NCBI GenBank assembly: GCA_039619475.1
Contig: CM077115.1
Span: 294,377,756 to 294,441,755, forward strand
Source: Icerya purchasi
Lineage: Eukaryota; Arthropoda; Insecta; Hemiptera; Monophlebidae
DNA: 64,000 bases
Direction of reading: 5' to 3'
Within the stretch, counting starts at the first letter, position 1, and each line of letters opens with the position of its first letter. Of this stretch, positions 22,301-29,640 are shown piece by piece. The notes beneath the pieces were generated by a model, which ran no database searches, was not told where the DNA came from, and worked only from the letters and a program-made list of their open reading frames with translations. The position numbers and the translations under genes were made by a program.

Positions 22301-22929
22301 GATAGTTTTTTTATAATAATTATGGAAGAGTAAATTTCAATTACTACGTCATTCTTTTAAAAAAATAATAAAATAATAGTAATTAATGATATGCGTGATA
22401 GTTCTACTGCAACTTCAGTTACATATTTCATAACCCGCTTTTATATTACCCGTGACACAAGAAAAATTCGTTTATTGACAACGTCATTCTTAGCCCGATC
22501 TCCATCACTTCTTTTCCCCAAAACGTTACATATACTGTTTATATAAGAAGACAAATTGCGATAACCGTTTAGATTTTAATAATTACTAAATAGAGTAATT
22601 TTAATTAAAATCCATATTCTTTTAAATTTTTCGCTCATTAATAAGCAATTATATTTTTCATGCATTTCGATGTTCACACATATATATATATATATATGAA
22701 ATAAAAAAATATGTGTATTTTATATATTTTATAGGCGTGCGGCATATATGTTGTGACACCAGAGATAATGACGCGTGCGAAGCGTAAAATGGTCGTTATG
22801 CATCCTCTACCACGAGTTTTTGAAATAAACTCAGAATTTGATTCGGATCCTAGAGCAGCCTATTTCCGTCAGGCAGAAAATGGAATGTATGTTAGAATGG
22901 CACTATTGGCTATGGTTCTTGGGCGATGA
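7159..22929 (+). CDS. CAD: CAD (rudimentary) C-terminal part: aspartate transcarbamylase domain, five exons
   Basis: The gene model is 7159-7306, 11329-11399, 14885-15063, 19683-19887 and 22735-22929. All junctions have AG acceptors and GT donors and keep frame. The product transfers carbamoyl to aspartate, the second step of UMP synthesis, in the cytosol. In animals this domain is the C-terminus of the CAD polyprotein after the CPSase and dihydroorotase domains, and the protein forms hexamers built from ATCase trimers. The visible active-site motifs are complete: STRTS, QKGESL (Lys), LRHPKPGA (Arg, His), [10 protein letters not shown] (His, Gln), [10 protein letters not shown] (Arg), TRIQQERF (Arg, Gln) and MHPLPR. 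The C-terminus [18 protein letters not shown] is typical of CAD. Exons for roughly the first 60 residues of the domain and everything before it are absent from the window, so the gene starts to the left. Introns are 1.4-4.6 kb per kilobase-scale gap and loaded with transposons. Confidence 0.93.
7307..8185 (+). other. CAD intron 1, left part: no gene seen
   Basis: AT-rich intron sequence with a poly-A run near 7431-7447 and several short homopolymer tracts. I find no coding frame with a recognisable motif and no terminal inverted repeats in this part. Confidence 0.6.
8186..9250 (+). pseudogene. decayed LINE reverse transcriptase (RTE/CR1-like) in CAD intron 1
   Basis: Pieces of a reverse transcriptase appear in the right order on the plus strand. 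The finger/palm motif [14 protein letters not shown] is at about 8371-8412. A decayed catalytic box [10 protein letters not shown] (YADD changed to YAND) is near 8760-8790. The thumb-downstream motif [12 protein letters not shown] is near 8955-8990. A basic tail resembling the MW.Y...L/K.S stretch of such LINEs is at 9020-9200. Frameshifts and stops separate them, and no 5' or 3' terminus is identifiable. It is inactive. Confidence 0.7.
9251..11328 (+). repeat. CAD intron 1, right part: AT-rich, one diverged tandem duplication
   Basis: No gene is seen. Two diverged tandem copies of about 119 bp lie at roughly 10,157-10,275 and 10,276-10,390. Each starts 'aacca(g/a)taca(c/t)cataa(a/g)caaa' and contains 'ccattttaattttaaag(c/a)aatttaga'. 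The remainder is AT-rich unique sequence with short homopolymers. Confidence 0.55.
11329..11399 (+). CDS. CAD: CAD exon: ATCase LRHPxPGA segment
   Basis: Completes the Asp codon split with the previous exon and encodes [17 protein letters not shown] followed by PKPGAVN. The Arg and His of LRHP contact carbamoyl phosphate and the carbonyl of the substrate. The acceptor is 'atttacag' and the donor is 'aat|gtaagt', a near-consensus site. At 71 bp it is the shortest exon of the set. Confidence 0.92.
11560..11724 (+). mobile_element. tRNA-derived SINE, copy 1 (CAD intron 2)
   Basis: An A-box-like 'tagtctagtttctagagc' and a B-box-like 'gatttcgatcc' have tRNA spacing, followed by the body 'gacaacagaaattatta'. 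A second copy at 19,999-20,160 shares the head, the 'acagaaattattac' junction and the 'ggcaa(t/c)..caaacc(g/a)ccacg' tail. It cannot be a functional tRNA because the arms do not pair well. Confidence 0.75.
11850..12320. repeat. three-copy tandem repeat, unit about 140-150 bp (CAD intron 2)
   Basis: Units begin near 11,870, 12,008 and 12,162 with 'ttgaa(g/t)tt(t)caga(g)gtttttca' and contain 'aaaa(a)tgcatg(a)tttttat' and 'ccgaaaaaattcag'. A fourth, truncated start is near 12,300. The copies are diverged, and no frame is conserved between them. Confidence 0.65.
12819..12987. mobile_element. hAT-type MITE, 169 bp (CAD intron 2)
   Basis: The ends are inverted repeats: left 'gaggggttcccaa' and right, read in reverse complement, 'caggggttcccaa', each followed by a 'gcgcac' block. 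The flanking octamers are acatgtat and acgtggat (6 of 8 identical), as expected for an old 8-bp hAT target duplication. There is no coding capacity. Confidence 0.75.
12988..13555 (+). other. CAD intron 2: no gene seen
   Basis: AT-rich intron sequence, including an A-rich tract near 13,440-13,530. No motif, repeat or open frame is supportable here. Confidence 0.6.
13560..14330 (-). pseudogene. 3' fragment of an RNase H-bearing LINE (CAD intron 2)
   Basis: The minus strand encodes the end of an RNase H domain with [20 protein letters not shown] (14,050-14,115). Downstream, past stops and frameshifts, comes the usual LINE tail: [14 protein letters not shown], then a C..C zinc-knuckle-like stretch ([11 protein letters not shown]...HLL.KC). 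The HVGIPGNE motif is typical of jockey/I-group ORF2 RNase H. The reverse transcriptase and endonuclease are absent, so this is a 5'-truncated dead copy. It differs from the I-type family at 34-63 kb. Confidence 0.75.
14331..14884 (+). other. CAD intron 2, right end: no gene seen
   Basis: T-rich intron sequence running to the 'attcaatacag' acceptor of the third exon. Nothing else is recognisable. Confidence 0.6.
14885..15063 (+). CDS. CAD: CAD exon: ATCase hinge and aspartate-domain start
   Basis: Encodes [16 protein letters not shown], then [17 protein letters not shown], then [20 protein letters not shown]. This holds the His/Gln of GEHPTQ and the Arg of GRTVH that bind the transition state and aspartate. 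The donor 'gcaag|gtaaga' splits an Arg codon completed by the next exon. An upstream ATG-initiated reading is intron sequence and not used. Confidence 0.93.
15064..15876 (+). other. CAD intron 3, left part: no gene seen
   Basis: AT-rich intron with a short 'aaatt' microrepeat near 15,463-15,480. No coding or repeat signature is supported before the long inverted repeat that begins near 15,877. Confidence 0.6.
15877..16746. repeat. long inverted repeat (foldback), arms about 250-310 bp, in CAD intron 3
   Basis: The left arm (15,877-16,190) reappears in reverse complement at 16,440-16,746. Matched landmarks from outside in are 'gcatattc...ttattaa(a)gggaaaa', 'gcgaccatta', 'gaaattatttattgatt', 'tgcatagatgta(g/t)aattgtat', and 'agaattttgtgacaaat'. 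The arms are diverged by small indels, and a T-rich loop of about 250 bp separates them. Because it lies in a transcribed intron, the pre-mRNA can form a long hairpin. It could be a foldback-type transposon; no target duplication is clear. Confidence 0.8.
16747..17129 (+). other. CAD intron 3: no gene seen
   Basis: About 380 bp of unique intron sequence between the foldback and the mariner. No supportable frame or repeat. Confidence 0.55.
17132..18424 (-). mobile_element. mariner transposon, 1,293 bp, TA target duplication, transposase broken
   Basis: Terminal inverted repeats 'catg(g/a)tgcgttcacaaag' close both ends, flanked by TA at 17,130-17,131 and 18,425-18,426. The minus strand holds a decayed mariner transposase (about 18,120 to 17,215): an HTH-like region with [11 protein letters not shown], then [16 protein letters not shown] (first catalytic Asp), [12 protein letters not shown] (second), and [15 protein letters not shown] (third, in APSD). 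Several stops and frameshifts separate these, so it is dead. The wording around [10 protein letters not shown] differs from the Mos1-like element at 24.4 kb, so the two belong to different subfamilies. Confidence 0.9.
18490..18545 (-). mobile_element. extremely 5'-truncated tail of the I-type LINE family
   Basis: A poly-T run followed by 'gggcgcgccaactacggaca' matches the 3' ends of the family copies at 42,919 ('gggaacgccaacc...') and 59,639 ('gggcgcatcaactatggact'). Only about 35 bp of LINE remain. It is placed just beyond the right mariner terminus in CAD intron 3. Confidence 0.6.
18546..19682 (+). other. CAD intron 3, right part: no gene seen
   Basis: Unique, moderately AT-rich sequence up to the 'gttgctgttcag' acceptor. 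I find no frame with recognisable motifs. Confidence 0.55.
19683..19887 (+). CDS. CAD: CAD exon: ATCase aspartate-binding domain
   Basis: Completes the split Arg codon and encodes [20 protein letters not shown], then [20 protein letters not shown] and EEYQK. The Arg of MTRIQQERF binds the aspartate carboxylate, and Asn/Ser-rich flanks follow the family. The donor is 'caaaag|gtattt'. The frame runs on into the intron for about 25 codons, but the family alignment stops at EEYQK. Confidence 0.93.
19999..20160 (+). mobile_element. tRNA-derived SINE, copy 2 (CAD intron 4)
   Basis: A better preserved copy of the 11,560 element: A-box 'tagcctagttgctagagcgc' and B-box 'gggtttgatcccgggcga', followed by 'cgacagaaattattac' and the shared 'cggcaaaccaccacg' tail. 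The head resembles a tRNA with an intact T-arm sequence, but the body is SINE-specific. Confidence 0.8.
20376..20900 (-). pseudogene. C-terminal fragment of a LINE ORF2 (CAD intron 4)
   Basis: A 173-codon open frame on the minus strand. Its last third carries [20 protein letters not shown], then [20 protein letters not shown] and NHLFTCLL. This is the W..LNRLR.G...... HKWG ... C.C....Q...H...C tail that follows the reverse transcriptase in many insect LINEs. The first half has no clear counterpart and may be retrotransposon linker. The reverse transcriptase itself is missing, which makes it a truncated copy. It does not join any CAD exon. Confidence 0.7.
20901..22734 (+). other. CAD intron 4, right part: no gene; one repeat-like patch
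   Basis: Mostly AT-rich intron. A patch at about 21,186-21,310 is compositionally different, reading 'agtaagtcccatacccttg' through 'actaagtccaacggcac' to 'ctttctctcgaccgcct', and looks like a dispersed repeat or LINE 3' UTR piece. A (TA)n run at 22,678-22,696 precedes the acceptor. Confidence 0.5.
22735..22929 (+). CDS. CAD: CAD terminal exon with stop codon
   Basis: Encodes [20 protein letters not shown], then [19 protein letters not shown] and [20 protein letters not shown] with a final MVLGR and TGA. HPLPR lines the active site; the [10 protein letters not shown] stretch is the CAD-type ATCase C-terminus. The acceptor is 'tttatag|gcg'. The exact ending close to the family consensus supports this as the true 3' end of the coding sequence. 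Confidence 0.95.
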   Translation, partial: ACGIYVVTPEIMTRAKRKMVVMHPLPRVFEINSEFDSDPRAAYFRQAENGMYVRMALLAMVLGR

Positions 22930-22976
22930 TAGTTTTCGGAGGAAATCTTATCGAATTTTACTGCATCATTCCTTTT

Positions 22977-22982
22977 AATAAA
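22977..22982 (+). terminator. candidate CAD polyadenylation signal AATAAA
   Basis: A canonical AATAAA hexamer lies 48 bp after the CAD stop codon. A TG-rich stretch (23,148-23,161) lies downstream at a distance longer than usual. The cleavage site is not identifiable. Confidence 0.5.
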
Positions 22983-23539
22983 AGCGCGATATAAATCAGC
23001 TCTTAATAATATTCGTGTAATTATTTCAATATTTTTATTTATGATAATAAATTATTTAATTTCATTAATTGATTAATTATGTTAAAATAATTTAAAAGTT
23101 TGCCCTACATGATTGCTTGCATTCCGCGTATTGTAGATTATTTTCAGTGTGTGTGTGTGTGTTATCTTGAGTTATTTTACTAATTTCGAATTTTTTTAAA
23201 ATTCGAAATAGTTTACAATTACAATTTTAAATATAATGAATTATCAAAATTTTTATTATAAAATATTTAGAATTTGTTGAAATATTTATTTGTTTATTTC
23301 AGGTTTTTAAGAAGTGATTAAAAAGTAACTTTTATTTGCCCTGATTTTCTTACTGCAATTTCAATCGTCAACCTTTTAATAGGACTAAGGATGATCGACG
23401 GAACTGATATCTTCTCATAAAAATTGAGATGGATCTCTTGAAAATACTTCCGTAATTTAGCGAGTTATACAATTTCGAAAGAAAAGTAAACCAAGTTTTA
23501 CACCTTTGATTAAATATTGGCGAATTGTAGAATTAAACT

Positions 23540-23760
23540 TTTTGCAGCCTACTAGGCCTAATGGATAGACTATTAAGCCAATTCTTCTATCTTAGAACTT
23601 GCTTTAATTTTCAAAGATGTCACTGCTATCCAGTTCGATTTTAGATTACAAAAATATAGAACGGTGGTTTTTAATAAGGCAAGTCTCGAACCCATAACTT
23701 CTAGTTTGGTAGTCAATCACTTTTAAACGTAGTATTACAGGTTGATTTATTACTTTCAAT
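23540..23760 (-). mobile_element. possible tRNA-related SINE remnant
   Basis: On the minus strand 'gggttcgagacttgcc' resembles a B-box, preceded by a tRNA-like 'agtgattgactaccaaacta'. The body runs toward 23,540 and contains 'ccattaggcctagtaggctg'. There is only one copy in the window, so the family cannot be confirmed. The flanking 22,990-24,376 region otherwise holds no gene I can support. Confidence 0.35.
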
Positions 23761-24410
23761 TATTTAATCATTCTAAGCTGTAGGCAGAATTTCGTACGAC
23801 GTTTGTGTTAAAACTGATGATGCTAATTATTTACGATTCATGCCGTTCGTTGTGTATTGATGTGATATCGCGACCATTCGGTTTTAAGCAAATTTTATCT
23901 ATGTGTTTTTAATAGTGTAAGCAAATATGAGAAAAATAATTTTTTTACTCTTTAAAAACTAACAATGATGTCAATGGACGCCTCTTGACACAGAGTATAT
24001 GTGATTAAATTGTAAAAAAGTGGATTTTTATAAATTGTAACTGCTGCCTGTGTAGTTTCGTAATGTATTAACGGTGTCCACAGGATTTTGGTTACCAATA
24101 CATATATAATCAGAGCAGTTATTGAAGTGATCTTTACTGGTCACGGTACGTTGACAAATTATTTCCTCGAATTTCGCCAAAAGGGAATCCATTAGTATAA
24201 TAATTATCGTTACATTCTTTTTTTTTTTTTTTTTTAAATTTAACGTGGTTTTGTATGTGATTAATTAATTATACACGAGGAATACAAACTAAAGGAATTA
24301 TAAATATCCTCTTGATGTTAAACATTTAATTACAAAAGACTACATAAAGTTCTGCTCTACTGTATCCGCGGTCATATCTATATATATAAAAATTAAATAG
24401 CCAAAATGTA

Positions 24411-25700
24411 TCAGGTGTACAAGTATGAAATGCGGATTTTTTTTTCGAAAAAAAACACATTCAATTTGGAAGAATGATAAAAAGTGGTTTACTCAAAGTA
24501 TGCTCCATCGCTAGTTAAACATTTTTCCCGTCTTTCAGGCAATTTATGGATACCACGCCAATAAAAATCTTCCCCTTTTGCCGCAAACCATTCATCGAGC
24601 CATTTTTTCATATTTTCGTACGAACCAAAGCGCTGCTCAGCAAGTGCGTGACCCGTCGATGCAAACAAGTGGTAATCGGAAGGAACCAAGTCTGGTGAGT
24701 AAGCCGCATGGGATAGCACTTCCCAGCTGAGTGCTTCCAATGTGTCGCGAACCGGTTTTACCGTATGTGATGGAGCATTGTCATGGAGAAAAATTACCTT
24801 GTGTTGCCCTTTTTGATATTCTGGTTGTTTTTTGAGCAGCGAACGGTTAAAATCGATTAATTGTTGTTGGTAGCGTTTGATATTAACCGTTTCACCAGGC
24901 TTTAACAGCTCATAATAGACCACACCCTTCTGATCCCACCAAACACAGAGCATCGTCTTCCTGCCAAAGCGCTTCGGTCTTGCGGTCAATGTGTATCGTG
25001 CGTCTGGATCTACCCATGATTTTTTGCGCTTGGGATTCTCAAAATACACCTACTTTTCATCCCCAGTAACGATACGATGCAAAAACGACTTTCTTTTGTA
25101 TCGTTCGAGCAAAATTTCACATGTGTTTTTGCGCCTCTCCATCTGCCTCTCGTTCAACTTATATGTGGCACTCATCTGCCGACCTTCTGAATCCTTCCCA
25201 TTTCTCGTAGGCGATTGGAAACAGCTTATCGACTAACGCTTAATTGCTCTGCGAGTTGTTTTTGTGTTTGTGCATCGTGTTCATCTAGCAATGCTTGCAA
25301 TTCTGCATCTTTGTATCTTTTTGGCGGTTTTCCGTGTTCTTTGTCTGCAACATCGAAATCACCACTTTTGAAACGCCGAAACCATCGTTCACACGTATCT
25401 TGCGATGGAGCATGTTCACCATAAGCTTCTCGAAACAATCGGTATGATTCAACACCAATTTTCTTCAAATGAAAACAAAAAATTAATGCTGTCCGCGAAT
25501 GCTCTTTATTTGGCACAAATGTCGCCATATTTAACATAGCAAAACAATACTACGCAAACAGTTTTTCAATTTATCACTGATGTACATTTAACACATGTTG
25601 ATGGCGCAAAAAAATTGCATATGCGTCAAATTTTTATAATACACATTGTATTGGTAGACATCTGATTTTTCAAATCCGCATTTCGTACTTGTACACCTGG
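24411..25700 (-). mobile_element. Mos1-like mariner transposon, 1,290 bp, TA target duplication
   Basis: The terminal inverted repeats read '(t/c)caggtgtacaagta(t/c)ga' at both ends and are followed inward by 'aatgcggattt'. TA dinucleotides flank it at 24,409-24,410 and 25,701-25,702. Length and termini match the mauritiana-type mariners. One transposase gene fills it on the minus strand. It lies inside a Helitron-like element. Confidence 0.93.
24489..25537 (-). pseudogene. mariner transposase pseudogene (Mos1-like)
   Basis: ATG at 25,537 opens 103 codons with the N-terminal paired HTH (ALIFCFHLKKIGVESYRLF, then CERWFRRFKSGDFDV). Decay follows: TAA and TGA stops between 25,228 and 25,150 and a one-base frameshift near 25,155. 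A TAG lies where family members have Trp after GDEK (just left of 25,050). The catalytic part (24,489-25,049, 186 codons) is open: VWWDQKGVVYYELLKPGE, then FLHDNAPSHT with the second Asp and SPDLVPSDYHLFA with the third, then EFYWRG-type C-terminus. The DD34D spacing is preserved. Typical length is about 345 residues, so nearly all of it remains. It is a recent but dead copy. Confidence 0.93.
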
Positions 25701-26028
25701 TATGTATGTGCATAACTTCCGAACGACTCCATCAAATTGAGTCATTTTTTTTTTATTGTGTTCGTAGTTCTTAGGAGAATGTTTGCAAAGAAAAAACAGA
25801 TAAGAAAAATTGCACGAAAATGGCACAATTCGAGAAAAAACGTGTATCTCAAGAACGGTTCGACCAATTTTGCTGATTTTTTCCCTTAAAATATTGGCTA
25901 AGGCTCAAATTAGGTTCCTATGGAAAAAAACTTGAAAAAGTTGCACAGAAATCACAAAATTCGCCTAGGATACACTAATGTATGATACAAATCAGGGTTT
26001 GTGGCGCGATCTTTCTACGGCGATCTAA

Positions 26029-26759
26029 TAGATAATTTGTTCTGCCTTTAGTATTATTTTTTTGATTTTCGAATGTCGTTGATTATCAGCTCTGGTAGTG
26101 TCTTCGTGTACGGGGCAGTGACTTTAATATTGGTAATGCAAAACAATAAAACATGTGGTAGGCAAACATGCGAACGGGTAATTCCAGATACCTGGAAACG
26201 GCGAGGAACGAATAGGAAAAAAAAAAGCATCGGTCTTGGCTCTCAGTCGATCAGCGGGCGGTCGCATAATGAGGGTTCGAAAATCATGCGCTACGCATGT
26301 ATCAAAAAAATATACATATATAACAAAAGAAGAAACATAAACGAATCAAAAATATCGTAATAAACAGTTCATTTTTTTTTTTTTTTTTGTATTAATTTTA
26401 TATTTATATAAGAAAAAAACTGCTTTTTAATAACTACTAAACAAAAAAAAGAAAAAGAAAATCGGTTAATAAATAAAGAAGGACTTTGCCTATTTATATA
26501 CAGATATTAAATGTTTTGCGTATTTATGTATTTGTTTGTGAAAGTGAATTACTAAAAATATGATGTGCACATTTTAAAAACCTCCTTATGTATCCTTATT
26601 AAATTTTGCAGTGATTTAATCGGAAATTTTTTCAAATTGGTTGGAAAACAGCTGATCACAGGTAAAATTACAAGACGATTTTTATTTGTTTTTATAACGA
26701 ATAAATCGATAGATAAAGCTGACGACCCTATATACCTAAAATTTAATTTTTCTAATAAA
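26029..26759. other. intergenic, no supported gene
   Basis: One open frame on the plus strand (26,073-26,360) has a hydrophobic start and a Lys/Arg-rich end but no recognised motif. Another (26,565-26,807) overlaps an equally open minus-strand frame. I treat all of these as chance. A T-run of 18 bases occurs at 26,371-26,388. Confidence 0.5.
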
Positions 26760-26955
26760 AAACCACATAGAAATGTATTCATACAAATCAACGTGTGCAG
26801 TGCTTGAAAACATTTTCCAACCATCTGGAAAGCGAATTGGAAGAACCTCTACATTTTTGTTGCGTTCAGTATCGAAAAGCAAAGTTGTATGGAAAGAGGC
26901 TTTCAATTCATAAATTAGTTATAAAATATTTAATGTTTTGTGAATATGATTAGGA
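26760..26955. repeat. direct duplication, copy 1
   Basis: This segment recurs at 27,748-27,960. Shared blocks include 'acatagaaat(g/a)tattcata', 'atcaacgtgtgcagt', 'tgaaaacattttccaa(c/t)c', and 'ctctacatttttgttgcgtt'. The two copies differ by scattered substitutions and small indels, with an offset of about 988 bp. Confidence 0.8.
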
Positions 26956-27109
26956 TGAAATGTTGTATTTAGATAAGGTTTTGCTTTTTAAGTTTATCTA
27001 TTTCTTTTTTTTTTTTTTTTTTTTTTTATTATTTTTCATTTTTTTCCCTGCATACGTGCTTACATCTAACATTTGTGAATTGTAGCGTACCATATTTATC
27101 GTCGTTAAA

Positions 27110-27307
27110 TGGAGAATAATGTAGGCGAATGATTGTTCAGCGAGTACGGTGCAAACCTGTCTGCATTTCTCTTAAACACGGTACACCCTAAATCGGGAAA
27201 AAGAAAAGAAAATAATAAACAACCCGACTTCACAAGTACCGCAAGAACTATCACGAAAAATGAAACATTCACACGTCTCGGCAATCTGGTCACGAAAGAA
27301 ATTTGAG
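27110..27307 (+). pseudogene. possible small decayed coding segment
   Basis: From an ATG the frame reads MENNVGE, then a TGA, then a protein-like LFSEYGANLSAFLLNTVHPK, a Lys-rich stretch and FTRLGNLVTKEI before TGA. Except for the early stop it reads for about 65 codons, with composition unlike the flanking AT-rich DNA. The minus strand is also open here, so the assignment is weak. I do not recognise a family. Confidence 0.25.
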
Positions 27308-27747
27308 GAGCATAAAAAGATTGTCCCATCAATGAAACATTTATAACAACTGAAAAGTCCTTGATCCGAAAAATTAGCGACCGGCAGGAAATCGAAAGAT
27401 CGACTGCGAACATTACAATAAGTGCATCAACCATTTTTGTGTTTTTCCTATTCTGAGTTATTCAGACCTATTCGTATTTTCGTTTCGGTAAATATGCTTC
27501 ATCCGCCCGTTCGTTACTCGCATATTATCCATGTGTATTCGTTTTTAAAGTATGTTCGATATTTTCACAACTTTTGGTAATATTGTATGAATATATTCAC
27601 ATTTGTGTGGTGAGTGTCAATTTTATATTTCCGTCGTAAAAATATTGCGATTTATTATTTATCTTAGCAAGAAAAAAAATTTTAAAATGTTGTAAAAAGG
27701 CTTTATATATATAAAGACGTCTATCACTTCGACTGCTAAATGACCGT

Positions 27748-27960
27748 AAAAAACATAGAAATATATTCATAAAAATCAACGTGTGCAGTCATTGAAAACA
27801 TTTTCCAATCATCTGGAAAGTGAATTCGAAGGACCTCTACATTTTTGTTGCGTTCAGTATTGAAAAGCAAAATGGAAAGTGGCTCTAAATTCATAAATGT
27901 GTTCATAAATTAGTTTTAAAATATTTTATGTTTTGCGAATATGTATAAGATTAAAATAAA
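27748..27960. repeat. direct duplication, copy 2
   Basis: The partner of 26,760-26,955, with the same order of blocks and an extra 'cataaatgtgtt' insertion. The 800-bp spacer between the two copies is not itself repeated in this window. Confidence 0.8.
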
Positions 27961-29640
27961 GTTAAGAAGTATGTGATTCGTATCTAAGTATATTTTCCGA
28001 AAAAAAAAAGATCTTACAAAAACAAATGTATTTAGATACATTCACGAAATTTTAAATAAACTACAGCAAACATGCAAAGTGTTTCAAAAGTTATTCGTTA
28101 GATAATGCATCATTATTATAAATTTGTAACATTTTTAGCAACCCAGAACTCTAATCTAACTTAGACTACGAAAAGTATGATTTTCTTCTAGAAATTCTAA
28201 TTTTAATTCATCGAAAAATTATTTAAAACGTTTTAAAACAGTATTCTTAAATATATAGTCATATATTTATGGTTAAAATTGCAGTGATTTTGTGTTATAT
28301 TGATTTTATTCAAATTCAGATAACTTATTAGAACATAGGGGAAGTGCCCTATCTGATCAATGTTTGTTACGTATACTGATTCTGTTGTAGTAAAAGTGTA
28401 TTTATCAAAATTTGTCCATAAAGCCTCTGTCTACTTACGAATGAAGTTTCGCAAATGGATACACATTAAAAACTTTTCGACTATTAATGTCGCAAATACT
28501 GTTCTAATTTACATCGAAATTTATTACGTGTGAAAAAAGTCGATACTGTCTGACAGTAACTTGTAAATGCCAAACCTTGTCTAATAGTTTTCGAGCACTG
28601 ACTGACAGCTGTATTCTCCGGTCTGGATGTTTGTGTACAATAATATCGATTTTTGATTTCGACAGCTGCTTCTATTAAGCAAGAAGAATTATTTTAAACG
28701 AACTCGTTCTAAAATCTGCATTGCAGTTCAGATAAAAAATTATTAGTCACCGCCATCAGGCGGTTTGTTTAATGATATTTTTTCATCGAGATAATTGTAT
28801 AAATAAATATTCTGAAAATGTTAATATTTAATCGATATTTCCTATTTCAAATTATTATAGATATATTAATTTTTATATTTCTCTTTTCCTTATTAAACCT
28901 CGCTTTTGCATGTGTACTATTTTTTCTAGACCTGCTTTGCATTACCCTTTTTTGCTGTGCGAATCATAACACTACCACTTTGTTTTTCATTATATTTCAT
29001 GATTTTGTTATATTATTCTCATTATATTTATTCTATAAACTTTTCGTTTTTACATGAAAATTAATAGCCATTTAAAAATCTCTATTTCCGAAACATTTAT
29101 TTTGAAAACGAGCAGTCTCTTTTAATTTATGTTTGCAAGTAAACAATTCATTTCTTGTATTGTTAAGTCGTACCGTTGAGAAGCTTATGTCATGTACTTT
29201 AAAAAAATAGTTTCAATAAATGAATAAATATACTTTACAGCATATGCTTCTCATGAATTATGAGTGTTCAGTTGAAGCAACATTTGTCCGGCACTGTTCA
29301 TGAGAATGTATTTTTTAATAGTAAATTGTAATATTATTTAAATTTTATATAACGCTATTGGAGTGTAATTTTGTCTCTTTCGGATATCTGTAAATCCTGA
29401 AATCGTTCACAAACATTGTTCTTTACACACTGAAGCGATAACAATTTCAGTACCAGACATTTTTGTTAACCCGTAAGAGGTCGCGCGGTCTTTTCGATCG
29501 GGTTTTATAAATACGTTTTTAAAAACTACTTTTTTACGTTTTTGAAAGAAATATTTCATGTTCAGTAGTTATTTTATTCTATTTTTATTCCTTTTTATGT
29601 TGTTTTGTTTTTATTTTATTATTTTAGCATGAATAAACAG
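27961..29640. other. intergenic, no supported gene
   Basis: AT-rich. A 79-codon very hydrophobic frame at 28,818-29,057 looks like T-rich noise. At 29,468 the motif 'ttaacccgtaagaggtcgcg' has the TTAA plus CCC start of piggyBac-like element ends, but no partner end is visible. Nothing else stands out. Confidence 0.45.

Larger units (their letters stand above)
24377..26028 (+). mobile_element. Helitron-like non-autonomous element, split by a mariner
   Basis: The left end 'tctatatatataaaaatt' starts with TC and resembles the usual 5' head of insect Helitron-like elements. After the mariner the sequence resumes with 'cataacttccgaacgactcc' and a phrase of the 'gaccaattttgctgatttttt' type. A candidate 3' end CTAA followed by T lies at 26,025-26,028 after a short GC-rich 'gtggcgcgat' segment. 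Without the mariner it is about 360 bp. There is no Rep/helicase coding. Boundaries rest on terminal resemblance only. Confidence 0.45.

Noticed and set aside
26760..27960. LTR retrotransposon
   Set aside because: Direct repeats are short and diverged, with no TG...CA ends, primer-binding site or gag-pol between them.
28818..29057. 79-codon hydrophobic frame, membrane-peptide-like
   Set aside because: It is explained by T-rich composition, with no conserved motif or upstream context.
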